Source: Streptomyces griseus (GTDB taxonomy: Bacteria > Actinomycetota > Actinomycetes > Streptomycetales > Streptomycetaceae). From it: a stretch of 64,000 nucleotides of DNA. The notes below the pieces were generated by a model that had not been told where the DNA came from, searched no databases, and saw nothing but the letters and a program-made list of their open reading frames with translations. This document shows positions 38,285-47,479 of this stretch, one piece after another (positions within the stretch are counted from its first letter, which is position 1; each line of letters opens with the position of its first letter). The DNA is taken from contig NZ_UAVD01000010.1 in the NCBI RefSeq assembly GCF_900460065.1, positions 62,001-126,000 of the forward strand, given 5' to 3'. The position numbers and the translations under genes are program-made.

Positions 38285-39421
38285 TCAGCTCGCGACGGCC
38301 TTGCGGACCTCTTCGGCGACGTGGTCCAGGTGGCCCTCCACCAGTCCCGGGTGCGAGGGCAGGGCCAGCAGTTCCTGCGACAGCCGCTCGGCGACCGGCA
38401 GGGACACCCCGTGGTACTCGGCGAACGCGGGCTGCTTGTGCAGCGGGTACGGGTAGCGCAGCAGCACCGGGACGCCCCGCGAGCGCAGGTGGGCCGCGAT
38501 GTCCGCAGCGCTGCGGCGTCCGTCCCCCGGAACCACGCGCACCGCGTACTTCCAGTACGCGTGAGTGGTGCCGGGCGGCTCCACCGGCAGCTCCAAGCCC
38601 TCGACGCCGGCCAGCCGCTCGGAGAGGTACGCCGCGTTGCGACGGCGGGCTTCGACCAGGTCGCCGAGGCGCTTGTGCTGGGCGAGGCCGACGGCCGCCT
38701 GGACGGACGTGAGGCGGTAGTTGTAGCCGACCTCGTGCGCCCAGATCATCCCCGGGCTGCCGGAGACGGGCCCCTCACCGTGGCTCCGCAGCCGGCGCAC
38801 TCGCTCCGCGTAGACCGGGTTGTCGGTGAGCACGGCGCCTCCCTCGCCGCCCGAGGTGATCACCTTCTGTTCGAAGAGGCTGACGCAGGCGAGATCCCCG
38901 AAGCCGCCGATGGGCCGGCCGCCGATCTCGGTGCCGAGCGCCTGCGCGGCGTCCTCGATGACCGGCACGCCCGCCTCGGCGGCCACAGCGGTCAGAGCGG
39001 CCATGTCGGCGGCTATGCCGTTGATGTGGACCACGACGATGGCTTTGGTGCGCTCCCCGATCAGGGACTTCACCGAGTCCGGGTCCAGGCAGTGGGTGTC
39101 CGGCGTGACGTCGGCGAAAACCGGGCGGGCGCCGAGGTACGTCACCGGGCTGGCGGAGCCGATGAAGGTGTGGGTGGGCACGATGACCTCGTCGCCCGGG
39201 CCGACGTCGAGGGCGTGCAGCGCCAGGTGCACGGCCGCCGTGCCGGTGGACACCGCGACCGCGTGCTCGACTCCCTGGCCGGCCGCCAGCGCCGCCTCGA
39301 ACTCCTCGACCGTGCTGTTCCCCTGCCCCACCAGGCGGTTGGAGCGCAGCGCCGCCACCGCCGCCTCGATGTCGTCGTCCGTCAGCTGGGGCCACCGCGG
39401 CAATTCCTGGAAAGAGCTCAA
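38285..39421 (-). CDS. strS: DegT/DnrJ/EryC1-family aminotransferase StrS
   Basis: The protein has 378 residues and is a PLP-dependent sugar or cyclitol aminotransferase. 'AVSTGTAAVHLALHALDVGP', 'EVIVPTHTFIGSASPVTYLG', 'VIEDAAQALGTEIGGRPIGG' and the Schiff-base Lys186 in 'SLFEQKVITSGGEGG' are intact. TTG 39421 is the start, with AAAGG upstream. It follows strK after a strong terminator-like palindrome, so it probably has its own promoter. In the streptomycin pathway StrS is generally assigned to amination toward N-methyl-L-glucosamine, but the exact step is unproven. Confidence 0.82.
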   Translation of the reverse strand: MSSFQELPRWPQLTDDDIEAAVAALRSNRLVGQGNSTVEEFEAALAAGQGVEHAVAVSTGTAAVHLALHALDVGPGDEVIVPTHTFIGSASPVTYLGARPVFADVTPDTHCLDPDSVKSLIGERTKAIVVVHINGIAADMAALTAVAAEAGVPVIEDAAQALGTEIGGRPIGGFGDLACVSLFEQKVITSGGEGGAVLTDNPVYAERVRRLRSHGEGPVSGSPGMIWAHEVGYNYRLTSVQAAVGLAQHKRLGDLVEARRRNAAYLSERLAGVEGLELPVEPPGTTHAYWKYAVRVVPGDGRRSAADIAAHLRSRGVPVLLRYPYPLHKQPAFAEYHGVSLPVAERLSQELLALPSHPGLVEGHLDHVAEEVRKAVAS

Positions 39422-39466
39422 CAGTTCGTACCTTTCGACTCGATGGTGTGTTCGTGGACTCTTCGG

Positions 39467-39500
39467 CGCACGTCTCCGCTCCCGGGAGCGGAGACGTGCG
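39467..39500 (-). terminator. 34-bp perfect palindrome after strK
   Basis: Seventeen bases (39467-39483) are followed without spacer by their reverse complement (39484-39500), centred on CCCGGG. It lies between the strK stop and strS start and should end the strB1-FGHIK transcript. Confidence 0.75.
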
Positions 39501-39533
39501 GTCCGGGCCCCGGCGTGCGCACGTGTCCGGGGT

Positions 39534-40883
39534 TCAGCGCAGTCCGAGCGCCGCTGTCACGGTGCCGAACAGCGAGGTGTTGTCCTGGACTCCGCGCACC
39601 CGGTCCGCGAGCGGCCCGCGGGCGGCGACCGGGACCGGAACCCCGGTGTGCTCCTGCGTCTCTCCGGGCAGGGCGGTGCCGTAGCCGAGCTGCATCACGC
39701 CGCCCTCGTCGGTGACGAGCGTGGCGGACAGCCCCGCCGGGCGGGCGTCGTGGGGCAGTATCTGGGTCGCGTGGCCGTGGTCGGCGGTCACGATCACGAG
39801 GGTGCGGGGGTGCCGTTCGGCGTGGTCGAGGGCGGCCGCGACGGCCCGGTCGAACGCCAGGGTCTCCCCGAGCTGGCCGCACGGGTCGGCCTCGTGCGCC
39901 CTGTCGTCGATCGACGCGCCCTCGACCTGGAGGAAGAAGCCCCTGCCCGGGGCTCCCCGGTGGTGGGCACGGGCCGTCAGCAGGTCCAGCGCGGCCCGGG
40001 TGGACTCGGCCAGGTCGGGCGTTCCCGCAGGCCGGCCGGGGTTGCGGGTGGCGCACCGCTGGGGCGCGGTCCCGCCGGGCGCGGCCGGGGGGCCGGTCCA
40101 CTCCACGGGCACGTACTCGGGTGCGAACAGCCCGAGCACCGGTCGGCCGGGGCGGGCCGCCGCCAGCTGGGTGCGGTCGCGCACCACCTGGTAGCCGGCG
40201 GCGCGGGCCTGCTGCGTGACCGTACGGCCGCGGAACGGGCCGTCCGTGACGGTCTGCGCGAAGTGGTCGGCCCCGCCGCCGAGCAGGACATCGGGCCGGG
40301 CGGCGACCGTCTGCTCCGCGATGGAGCCCTCACCGCCTCCGGCCCGGGTGTCCGCCGGGCAGGCGGCCATGTCCGCCGGTCCCTTGCAGGACCGGTCCGT
40401 GACGTGCGCCGTCAGCGCGGCGGGCGTGGCGTCGGCGACCGATGCCGTGGTGACGCTGCCCGTCGCATAGCCCCGGTCGCGGGCCAGTTCCAGCAGGGTG
40501 GGCATCGGGCGGTCGGTGTCATGGGACTTCGAGACCCGTCCGTTCACCGTGCGCCGGCCCGTCGCCCAGGCCGTGGCGCCCGCCGCGGAGTCGGTGACGT
40601 AGACCGGCCTGCCCCGCTCGTCGACCGCGTACGTGGTGCGCCTGCCGGACGCGTCCAGGGTGTCCATGGCCAGTCTGCCGGCCGCCCCGACGGAGTAGTT
40701 GCGTGCGGCGGTGATCTCCGCGTCGCCCATGCCGTCACCGATCAGCAGGATGACGCTCCGCGCCGGGGCCGGCCCGGACCTCTCGGTCGCGGTGGAGGCG
40801 GCGGGTGCGGTGACCAGGACCAGCAGGGCGGAGCCCAGGACGGCGCCGCGGCGCCAGGGCAGCCGTCCGTACGCGAACCTCAT
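39534..40883 (-). CDS. strK: Streptomycin-6-phosphate phosphatase StrK (alkaline phosphatase family)
   Basis: The protein has 449 residues and is exported. The signal '[20 protein letters not shown]' precedes '[20 protein letters not shown]', a metal-binding Asp start. The phosphorylated Ser is in '[15 protein letters not shown]'. Metal ligands follow in '[20 protein letters not shown]' and '[15 protein letters not shown]', plus '[10 protein letters not shown]'. It removes the 6-phosphate from secreted streptomycin-6-phosphate, giving active antibiotic outside the cell. The ATG overlaps the strI stop by 4 nt; it is the last gene of strB1-F-G-H-I-K. Confidence 0.9.
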
Positions 40884-41926
40884 CGGGCCGCTCCCGCGAC
40901 CAGTGCGGCGGGGGCGCCGTGCGGTGCCGGGTCCAGCTCGACGCGGGTGCCGGTTCGGGCGGCGCGGCCCGCCGCCGCCGCCACGCGCTGGGCCCGCAGG
41001 GCCTCCTGTCCGGTGCAGGGACTGGGCGCCCCCTCGGTCACCGTACGGACGAAGGCGAGGACTTCCCGCCGGTAGGCGGCCTCGAAGCGGTCGGTGAAGT
41101 CCTGGTACGCGGGCTGCGCCCCGGGACCGGGCGGGCAGCCCGTGCCGTCCTGGCCGAGCAGTCGCAGCGGCGTCCGCGCGTCGAGCCCGACGGAGAGGGA
41201 GCCCTTGGTCCCCAAGACCTCGACCCGGTGGTCGTATCCGTGCGGATCGAGCCGGGAGGCGGACAGGACGGCGCGGGCGCCGTCGGCCAGGGTGAGCACC
41301 GCGGTCGCCACGTCGTACCCGGAGCCGGCGAGCAGGCGTGCCCCGTCGGCCTGCACGGCGACCGTGGGCTGCCCGGTCAGCCAGTGCACGGCGTCGATGT
41401 CGTGGATGAGGCAGTCCGTGAAGATGTCGCCCGCCGTCTCCTCGTAGGCGTCGGCCGGCGGACGGTGGTCGAAGGCCGTGCAGCGCACCAGCAGGACGCG
41501 GCCCAGCTCGCCCGCGGCGATCAGCTCGCGCAGCCGCTGGTACTCGGGGTCGCAGCGGCGCTGGAACCCGACGTGCAGCCGTGTGTGCGCGAGTGCCTCG
41601 ACCAGTTCGGCGGCCTCGGTCTCGTCGGCGGTCAGAGGTTTCTCGCAGAACACCGGGAGTCCGGCCCGCGCCGCCGCCAGCAGCGGGGCCCGGCGCTGGG
41701 TCGCCGGGGTGGCCACGACGATCGCGTCCGCCTTCGTGACGGTGTCGGCGAGTTCCCGCTCCACGGTCACCTGGGCCTTCGTGCCGGCCGCAAGCTCCTG
41801 GGCCAGCCGGTGCGCCCCGTCGGGGTCGACGTCGTGCACCACCAGATCGGGTGGGTCGGGCAGTTCGAGCAGTGTGCGCGCGTGCAGTCGGCCCATACGG
41901 CCGGCTCCAACGATTCCCACTCTCAT
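40880..41926 (-). CDS. strI: Gfo/Idh/MocA dehydrogenase StrI
   Basis: The protein has 348 residues. An NAD(P) Rossmann domain '[20 protein letters not shown]' is followed by the MocA-type catalytic region '[19 protein letters not shown]' with EKP. '[20 protein letters not shown]' contains the conserved His. StrI-type enzymes oxidise inositol derivatives and are assigned to a dehydrogenation of scyllo-inositol or the N-amidino intermediate in streptidine formation. It is coupled to strK by ATGA. Confidence 0.88.
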
Positions 41927-41970
41927 CGAGGGTCTCCGTAGTGTTGTGCGCGGTGAGGCGCGCGGGGCCT

Positions 41971-43125
41971 TCAACCGAGGACGACGGCCCATCGGGGGTC
42001 GGTCACGTCCACCCCGGACGAGTCGAGCTTGGCGCGCAGTTCGTCGCGGAGCCCGGCCATGTCGACCATGGACCGGCGCAGGTTCGCGGCGAGGCGGGTG
42101 CCGCGGGTCCGGTAGCTCGCGGGGACGTCCGCCCTCCTGTTGAACTCCTCCAGCAGCAGCGCGTCGACGTGCGCGGCCCAGGGCAGTTCGTTGATGCCGG
42201 CCGCGATCTCGCTGGGCCGCAGCCGGTGCCAGTACGAGATGCCGCCCGCGTGGACCAGTTGGGGGGCGAAGACCTTGGTGCCGGGGAAGCTGTGGAAGTG
42301 GGCGATGCGCAGCCCCGCCGCCAACGCCATCAGCTGGTAGAACATCAGGCCGTCGAAGACGACGCGGATCACTTCGTTGCCGTTCTGGAGGTGGTGGTAG
42401 CGCTCGTGGCTGCGCACTTCCCGGCCGTCGTCGAGCACGTCGACCAGGCCGCCCTGCGGAAACGGCAGGCGCGGTCCCTCCAGGGCCACCACCCGGGCCA
42501 GGGCCCTCTCGTGATGCGGTTCGATGAGCCGCACCATCGCGCCGTCGATCTCCTTCTCCGGGCCGGGAGCGGTGTAGGAGTACGCGGCGGGTGTGACGGT
42601 GCCGCCGATGGCGCGCTCGATGTCGGGGCGCACCCGCGGGTCGAGGGCCAGGAACGGGGGCGCGGCCAACGGGATCGGACCGTAGCTGAGCGGACCGCTG
42701 ACGGCGACGCCCGGCTCCAACCCGTCCATGCAGCGCTCGAACCAGTCGGTTTCCGTGACGAAGCAGTCGACGTCGACGATGCCGAACGGCCGGTCCAGGT
42801 TGCGCACCAGGAGCTCGAAGATCTCGTGGCTGCCGACCTGCTCCGTCATGTCGAAGACGGGCCTGCCACCGCTCATCCGGTCGCGGAGCTCGGCCTCCTC
42901 CTTGCTCAGTCCGGAGCAGATGAACACGCAGTTCAACCGCTCGGGGGTGAAGCGCAGGAAGTGGTGGAGGACGTGCAGCAGCCCGGACGAGAAGAAGCAG
43001 AACCACGGGGGGCGGTCCGCCGGAAGTCCGTCGAGGAACTCCCGGAACGGCTGGTCCAGGTGGTGCAGGGGTTCGTCGGGGCGTACGTCGCCCGAAGGTT
43101 TCCGGGTCGGGGAGGTCATCACCAT
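41971..43125 (-). CDS. strH: StrH, putative glycosyltransferase
   Basis: The protein has 384 residues. I see no close textbook motif, but '[20 protein letters not shown]' has a DxD in a GT-A-like setting. '[17 protein letters not shown]' and '[17 protein letters not shown]' are other strong blocks. In streptomycin clusters StrH is usually proposed to attach dihydrostreptose to streptidine-6-phosphate or to handle the hexosamine. ATG 43125 has AAGGAAG about 9 nt upstream. It lies 161 bp after strG and 44 bp before strI. Confidence 0.8.
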
Positions 43126-43286
43126 GCTGGGGCCACTTCCTTGCTAGCCGCGATGTCTCGGTGGTCGTCGGCGCGCCGTCGGGCAGGCCGCGATGCGCGT
43201 CCCGCGGGGGCGGGCGCCGGCACGCGGGCGGCGCGGCGGGGCACGCCGCACCGCCCTTCGCCGTACGGGGGGAAGCCGGCCCGGGT

Positions 43287-43886
43287 TCAGACGGTGTCCC
43301 AGTACTCCCCGAGCCGGAAGGGCAGGCCGTAGGAGATCGACTTCCTGTCGTTGGGTTCGTAGGAGGACCGGGGCAGCGTGCGGAAATCCATGCTGACCCG
43401 GCTGGTCTCGGTGTCGTTGACGACGTTCCCGTGCCAGGAGTTCGCGCCGTCGAACACGATGACCTCGCCGTACTCGGCGTGCACCGGCTCCTCGTCGATC
43501 CACAGGGTGTTGTTGCCGTACGCCCTGGTCAGCGGCACCCAGTAGTTGACCTCGCTGGGGTCGTGCCCGAAGTCCCGGTCGCGGTGCCAGGACCCCACGG
43601 CGACGGAGTTGCGCAGGTGGACCCGGAAGGTGGGTATCCGCTGGATGTAGACGGCGTCGACCTCGTCACCGAGCAGCCGGTGCACCAGCGTGCGGTAGAC
43701 GGGCGAGATGACGTCGACGTTGTCGTAGAAGCGCCGGTGGTACGGCGTGCTCTGGTCGGTTTCCCGGGTGGCGACCCGGTCGCTGGCCGCCAGGCCCTCC
43801 AGGTCTTCCTCGCCCATCACTTCCCGGACGAGGTCGGCGAGCGGAACCTCGGTCACGTCGTAACGCAGTCGTGTGTACTTCGCCAT
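43287..43886 (-). CDS. strG: StrG, predicted non-haem iron / 2-oxoglutarate-type protein
   Basis: The protein has 199 residues. '[20 protein letters not shown]' holds His101-x-Asp103, '[12 protein letters not shown]' holds His152, and Arg163 lies in '[11 protein letters not shown]'. His-x-Asp, distal His and following Arg are the facial triad and co-substrate Arg of 2OG-dependent oxygenases. So an oxidative or epimerising role is plausible; the published assignment of StrG is only biosynthetic, without proven reaction. It sits 9 bp after strF within the strB1 operon. Confidence 0.82.
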
Positions 43887-43895
43887 GGGCTCTCC

Positions 43896-44741
43896 TCACA
43901 CCAGCATGCGGCCGCGCAGCCGAGTGCACTGCCGGTACCATCCGCCGACCAGTCGGTCGATGACCGGGTCGCCCGTCTCCCCGTCGCTGACCTCGTGGGA
44001 CCGCCCGCCCACCCGCATCGCCAGCCGACGTGCGGCGAGCCGCAGCGGTACGGCGGGGATGGTGAGGCGTTCGAGGTGGTTGCCCAGCCGCTCGGCCGGG
44101 CTGAGGTCGAAGAACTCGCGGTGCCAGCGCAGTTCGTTGTGCCGCCAGTCCTTGAGGCCGTTGAAGCCGCGGCCGTCGTTGTGGTGCATGACGTCCTGGA
44201 GGTCCTGGACCATCACGCGCTTGCCCGCGGCGCGCACCAGGGTGGCGAGGATGACGCCGAGGCCCTCGAAGCCGCGGTAGTGCCCCTCGGGGAAGCGGAT
44301 GTTCTCGATGGTCCAGCGGTTCACGCACAGGATGACGTCGTCCACGGCCTCGACCTCGTAGCGGTCGGAGCCGTAGTCGTGCACCTTGTCGTAGTCGGTG
44401 ACCCGGCCGCGCCTGGTCTCCCTCTCGTTCCACCAGGCCAGCGAGACGGTGTCGGATCCGCCGACCGAGCCGAGCATGCCCACGGAGTCGTCCTCGAAGA
44501 CGGACTGCGCCACCTCGGCGGGGTTCTTCCGCAACTCGACGTCGTCGTGGAGCATCACCAGGCCGGTGATGTCCGAGTTCGCGGCCGCCTGGTCGAACAT
44601 GGCGTTGTAGGCGGAGAACAGCGAACGCTGGTTGCGCATGGTGAACACCGGGCTGCCCGGTGCCCGGACGCGCTCGATGCCCGGCAGACACGTGCGCTCG
44701 AACAGGGTGCCGGGGCCGACGCAGACGCCGTAGCCAATCAC
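43896..44741 (-). CDS. strF: StrF, glycosyltransferase-like streptomycin biosynthesis protein
   Basis: The protein has 281 residues. 'GVCVGPGTLFERTCLPGIER' and 'ITGLVMLHDDVELRKNPAEV' look like a GT-A nucleotide-sugar domain, with HDD as DxD equivalent. 'VEAVDDVILCVNRWTIENIR' and 'VMVQDLQDVMHHNDGRG' follow. Function in the pathway is unproven (sugar activation, transfer or epimerisation has been proposed). GTG 44741 is preferred because GGGAGG lies 9 nt upstream; an in-frame TTG at 44750 would directly abut that ribosome site. Confidence 0.8.
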   Translation of the reverse strand: MIGYGVCVGPGTLFERTCLPGIERVRAPGSPVFTMRNQRSLFSAYNAMFDQAAANSDITGLVMLHDDVELRKNPAEVAQSVFEDDSVGMLGSVGGSDTVSLAWWNERETRRGRVTDYDKVHDYGSDRYEVEAVDDVILCVNRWTIENIRFPEGHYRGFEGLGVILATLVRAAGKRVMVQDLQDVMHHNDGRGFNGLKDWRHNELRWHREFFDLSPAERLGNHLERLTIPAVPLRLAARRLAMRVGGRSHEVSDGETGDPVIDRLVGGWYRQCTRLRGRMLV

Positions 44742-44784
44742 GTGTGACAACCTCCCTAGCCGTAACGGAGTTGAGTGGTCGCTC

Positions 44785-45831
44785 TCAGAACTGGTACGTC
44801 TCCAGGGCGCCGGTGCGCCGCACGTCGAGGGTCGCGCAGTGGAAGCCGCCCCCGAGGGTGCGCGAGTGGGTCAGCTGGAGGGGCAGCACGTTCATGCCGT
44901 GCTTCTCCAGAAGCCGGATCAGCGCGGTCTGCCGGCGGTCGACCACGGCCAGGTCGGGCCGCACCACCAGCAGGTTCATCCCGATCCACACCGAGCAGTG
45001 CGGCTTGTCGCCGGTGAAGCCGATGTCCACGAGCTCGGGGCAGGTGATGTTCTCCCAGGACCGCAGGAAGTCGGGCATGTTCTCGTCGTTCACCCGTGAG
45101 GGGTTGGTCAGGACGAGGCCGGGCCGCAGGGGCACGATGGTGGAGTCGACGTGGGTGGAGGCGTACAGCTTGCGGCAGGGGTGGACGGTGTAGGTGTCGC
45201 CGACCGCCGACTGGAGCCACTTGGCGCCCAGTTCGTTGCCGCTGTCCGACACCAGGTAGAGCAGGTCGGTGCCGAAGCGCAGCACGTTGGCGGCGTCGAA
45301 CACCGGCTCCTCGTCGGTGAGGCGCTCGCCGGCCGGGGCCTGCGGGGCGTAGGAGTCGTCGGTCAGCCGCGGCTTGGGCGCGGACAGCCAGCGGGATCCG
45401 CTGGCGAAGTACTCCAGCAGGAGGTCCTTGTAGGCGAGCGACTCCAGGAAGCGGGACCGGAGGGCCATCGGTGTCTCGATGATGGTCTGCCCCACCGACA
45501 GCAGGCCGTCGCGCGGGCAGTAGTCGTGGAACCCGTCCGTCTCCCAGTCGGGGGTCTTGATCAGGGCTGAGTGGTCGCGAGGGCCGGGGCGCCGGACGGT
45601 GACTCCGAGCTTGGTCAACTCCGCCGCGAGTACGTGGAGTTCCTCTTCGGTCTCCTTGAGCACACGGTCCGGGTAGGCACCCGAGGGGATCTGCTCCTGG
45701 CTCTCGTAGTCCCCCGCGTACTCCACCGCGAAGACGCTTCGGTCCGCGGTGGGAACCCGGGCGCCCACCGCCGTGCCGACGATGACCTCCTCCAGCGGGT
45801 CCCATTCGTTGTGGACGCTTACAAGGCTCAT
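44785..45831 (-). CDS. strB1: L-arginine:inosamine-phosphate amidinotransferase StrB1
   Basis: The protein has 348 residues. It transfers the amidino group of arginine to scyllo-inosamine-4-phosphate, the first guanidinylation of streptidine. The catalytic set described for the S. griseus enzyme is complete and at the same numbers: Asp108 (CPRDG), Asp179 (FDAAN), His227 and Asp229 (STHVDS), Cys332 (GFHCATLD). ATG 45831 follows GGAGGAG. It is first gene of the strB1-FGHIK unit, with a StrR operator about 380 bp upstream of the start codon. Confidence 0.94.
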   Translation of the reverse strand: MSLVSVHNEWDPLEEVIVGTAVGARVPTADRSVFAVEYAGDYESQEQIPSGAYPDRVLKETEEELHVLAAELTKLGVTVRRPGPRDHSALIKTPDWETDGFHDYCPRDGLLSVGQTIIETPMALRSRFLESLAYKDLLLEYFASGSRWLSAPKPRLTDDSYAPQAPAGERLTDEEPVFDAANVLRFGTDLLYLVSDSGNELGAKWLQSAVGDTYTVHPCRKLYASTHVDSTIVPLRPGLVLTNPSRVNDENMPDFLRSWENITCPELVDIGFTGDKPHCSVWIGMNLLVVRPDLAVVDRRQTALIRLLEKHGMNVLPLQLTHSRTLGGGFHCATLDVRRTGALETYQF

Positions 45832-46207
45832 GACTCTCCTCCATCAGGTGGGGCATGACGACGGCCGGGACGGTGGGGACCACGGCGGCGGCCCCGTCCT
45901 TCGCCGGGCGGGCACGGACGGAAGCGCGGACCGGAGCCGGTGCGGTCCGCCGCGAAGGCTCGACTCGGCAGTGCTCGGCGTACAGGGGCGGGTGCGGACA
46001 CACGCGTGCACCGGACTGAGCCGGGCGGGTACTCGAGGGGGTGCTGCGGATCCGCTGGACGCGGGGGATCACGACGGGCGGGAGGCGAAGGGTGAACCCG
46101 GTGGTCCACCGGTCGCCTGCTCTCCCGTACTCATCGCAGGCTAGCAGCGCCGCTTCGCTCGGGCATATGTCCACCGCGGCGGCCCACGGCCGCCGGCGGA
46201 CGCCGGA
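45832..46207 (-). promoter_or_regulatory. strB1 leader/promoter region
   Basis: No coding frame is supported. The reverse strand TAGCCT at 46138-46143 is a tentative -10, which would place the StrR operator about 75-105 bp upstream of the transcript start. I see no convincing -35. The long leader of about 300 nt suggests either a promoter nearer the gene or a structured 5' region. Confidence 0.35.
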
Positions 46208-46242
46208 TGCGTTCGACTGCGTGTGATCGGCAGTCGAACGCA
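46208..46242. promoter_or_regulatory. StrR operator upstream of strB1
   Basis: TGCGTTCGACTG at 46208-46219 and its exact complement CAGTCGAACGCA at 46231-46242 are separated by 11 bp. The core GTTCGACTG-N11-CAGTCGAAC is the published StrR recognition sequence of S. griseus. It lies between the aphD terminator and strB1. Confidence 0.93.
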
Positions 46243-46253
46243 TCGGAGGTGCG

Positions 46254-46288
46254 GCGGGGGGCGGGCCGCTCGGCGGCCCGCCCCCCGC
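46254..46288 (-). terminator. Strong terminator after aphD
   Basis: A perfect 16-bp stem (46254-46269 and 46273-46288) closes on a 3-nt loop, extremely GC-rich. It lies 34 bp past the aphD stop and insulates the StrR-dependent strB1 promoter from strR-aphD transcription. Confidence 0.85.
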
Positions 46289-46292
46289 TTCC

Positions 46293-46324
46293 GTGCTTCA
46301 GGGCTTCAGTGCTTCAGGAGTTCA
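46293..46324. repeat. 16-bp tandem duplication at the aphD stop codon
   Basis: GTGCTTCAGGGCTTCA (46293-46308) is followed by GTGCTTCAGGAGTTCA (46309-46324), 14 of 16 identical. The second unit ends with the aphD stop codon (46322-46324). It is probably slippage without effect on the protein. Confidence 0.7.
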
Positions 46325-47245
46325 GGGCTTCGCCAGCGCTTCGGCCACGGCGATCTGGGAGGGGGCGATCGCCGTCAGCCCGTCCTCGATGTCCCACAGG
46401 GTGTTCTGCAGGAGCCGGGCCAGGGTCCACCCGGCCGCCCTCCCGCGGTCCAGCTCCAGCGCTTCCGTCAGCAGGTCGAAGCGCCGCCGGACCACCCGCC
46501 GCGCGTCACCGGTGGCCTCGATCCGCTCCCAACCGGTGTCCAGGGCCGGCCACAGGTCGAACCCCGGGTCGCCGACCAGCGGCTCGGGGTCGATGGCCAG
46601 CCACGGTTCGCGCTCGGCGGCCAGCACGTTCTCGTAGTGCAGGTCCCAGTGCAGGACGCGGTCACCGGGCTCGCCCACCAGCTCGGCCACGGCCGACGCC
46701 CAGCCGCGCAACCGGCTACGGTCCTCCGGATCCGCCAACGAGTCGACAGCGGAGGGAACTTCCTCCACCATGGCGCCGGCGATCTCTCCCAGACCCCGCA
46801 GCCCCGGAGGTGCCGGAACGGAGTGCAGCCGGTTCAGCAGCCCGGCGAGGACGCCCATGGCCTCGTCGTCGTCCTCGACCGACGCCAGCGTCCGCGAACC
46901 GTCCAGGCGTTCCAGCAGCATCGTGCTGCTCTCCTCGTCGTGGTCGAGCAGCCGCACCATGCCGTCCCCGCCCCAGGCTCGCAGGCCGATCAGCGCGGCC
47001 GTCGTCTCTTCCCGGGGCATCTGGAGTTTGAGCGCCGCCCGGGTGCCGTCAGCACGCAGCACCGGCACCACGAGGGAGGCCTCACCGGAGCGGACGCCGC
47101 CGTCCCTCTTCAGCTCCCAGCGGTCGACGCATCGCGCGACGAGAGCGGGAAGTCCGGCGATCCAGGCGCGCCCTTCCTCGCCACCGCTTCTGCTGTACGA
47201 CTCGGCCAGGCCGTCCGGGACGTGGATGTGGTCCGACGAACTCAT
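46322..47245 (-). CDS. aphD: Streptomycin 6-phosphotransferase (self-resistance)
   Basis: The protein has 307 residues, the size of APH(6)-Ia. It phosphorylates the 6-OH of the streptidine ring, protecting the ribosome of the producer and marking the biosynthetic intermediate. 'RVLHWDLHYENVLAAEREPW' is the HxDxxxxN catalytic loop, and 'IDPEPLVGDPGFDLWPAL' provides the Mg-binding Asp. ATG 47245 follows AAGGAAA; a longer in-frame reading to 47353 runs into leader hairpin. It is transcribed from strR side and possibly from its own promoter. Confidence 0.93.
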   Translation of the reverse strand: MSSSDHIHVPDGLAESYSRSGGEEGRAWIAGLPALVARCVDRWELKRDGGVRSGEASLVVPVLRADGTRAALKLQMPREETTAALIGLRAWGGDGMVRLLDHDEESSTMLLERLDGSRTLASVEDDDEAMGVLAGLLNRLHSVPAPPGLRGLGEIAGAMVEEVPSAVDSLADPEDRSRLRGWASAVAELVGEPGDRVLHWDLHYENVLAAEREPWLAIDPEPLVGDPGFDLWPALDTGWERIEATGDARRVVRRRFDLLTEALELDRGRAAGWTLARLLQNTLWDIEDGLTAIAPSQIAVAEALAKP

Positions 47246-47276
47246 GGGAAATTTCCTTACACATGGGATGGGTCTG

Positions 47277-47330
47277 CCGCCGCGGCTGCGCCGACGCGCC
47301 CCTCGGAGCCCGTCGGCGAAGCCGCGGCGG
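47277..47330 (-). terminator. Bipartite hairpin in the strR-aphD gap
   Basis: Outer arms 47277-47287 / 47320-47330 (11 bp) and inner arms 47290-47296 / 47311-47317 (7 bp) are perfect and coaxial. The structure ends 32 nt before the aphD start. It may terminate strR messages or act as a structured aphD leader. Confidence 0.6.
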
Positions 47331-47479
47331 CCTTGCGTGATGCAGTGGTTCACGTGCTTCGGGCACGGCGGCTTCGGGCGGCCTGAAGTGCCCGGCGGCT
47401 GCGCCGGGACGGCACCGCTCCCCCGTCGGGTGCACGGCCGACGCTCCTCAACTCCGTCGCGGGCGGGCGGCTCCCGCCG

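Noticed and set aside
39431..39454. TTTCGACTCG...TTCG near strS as a fourth StrR site
   Set aside because: It lacks the second CAGTCGAAC half at the 11-bp spacing.
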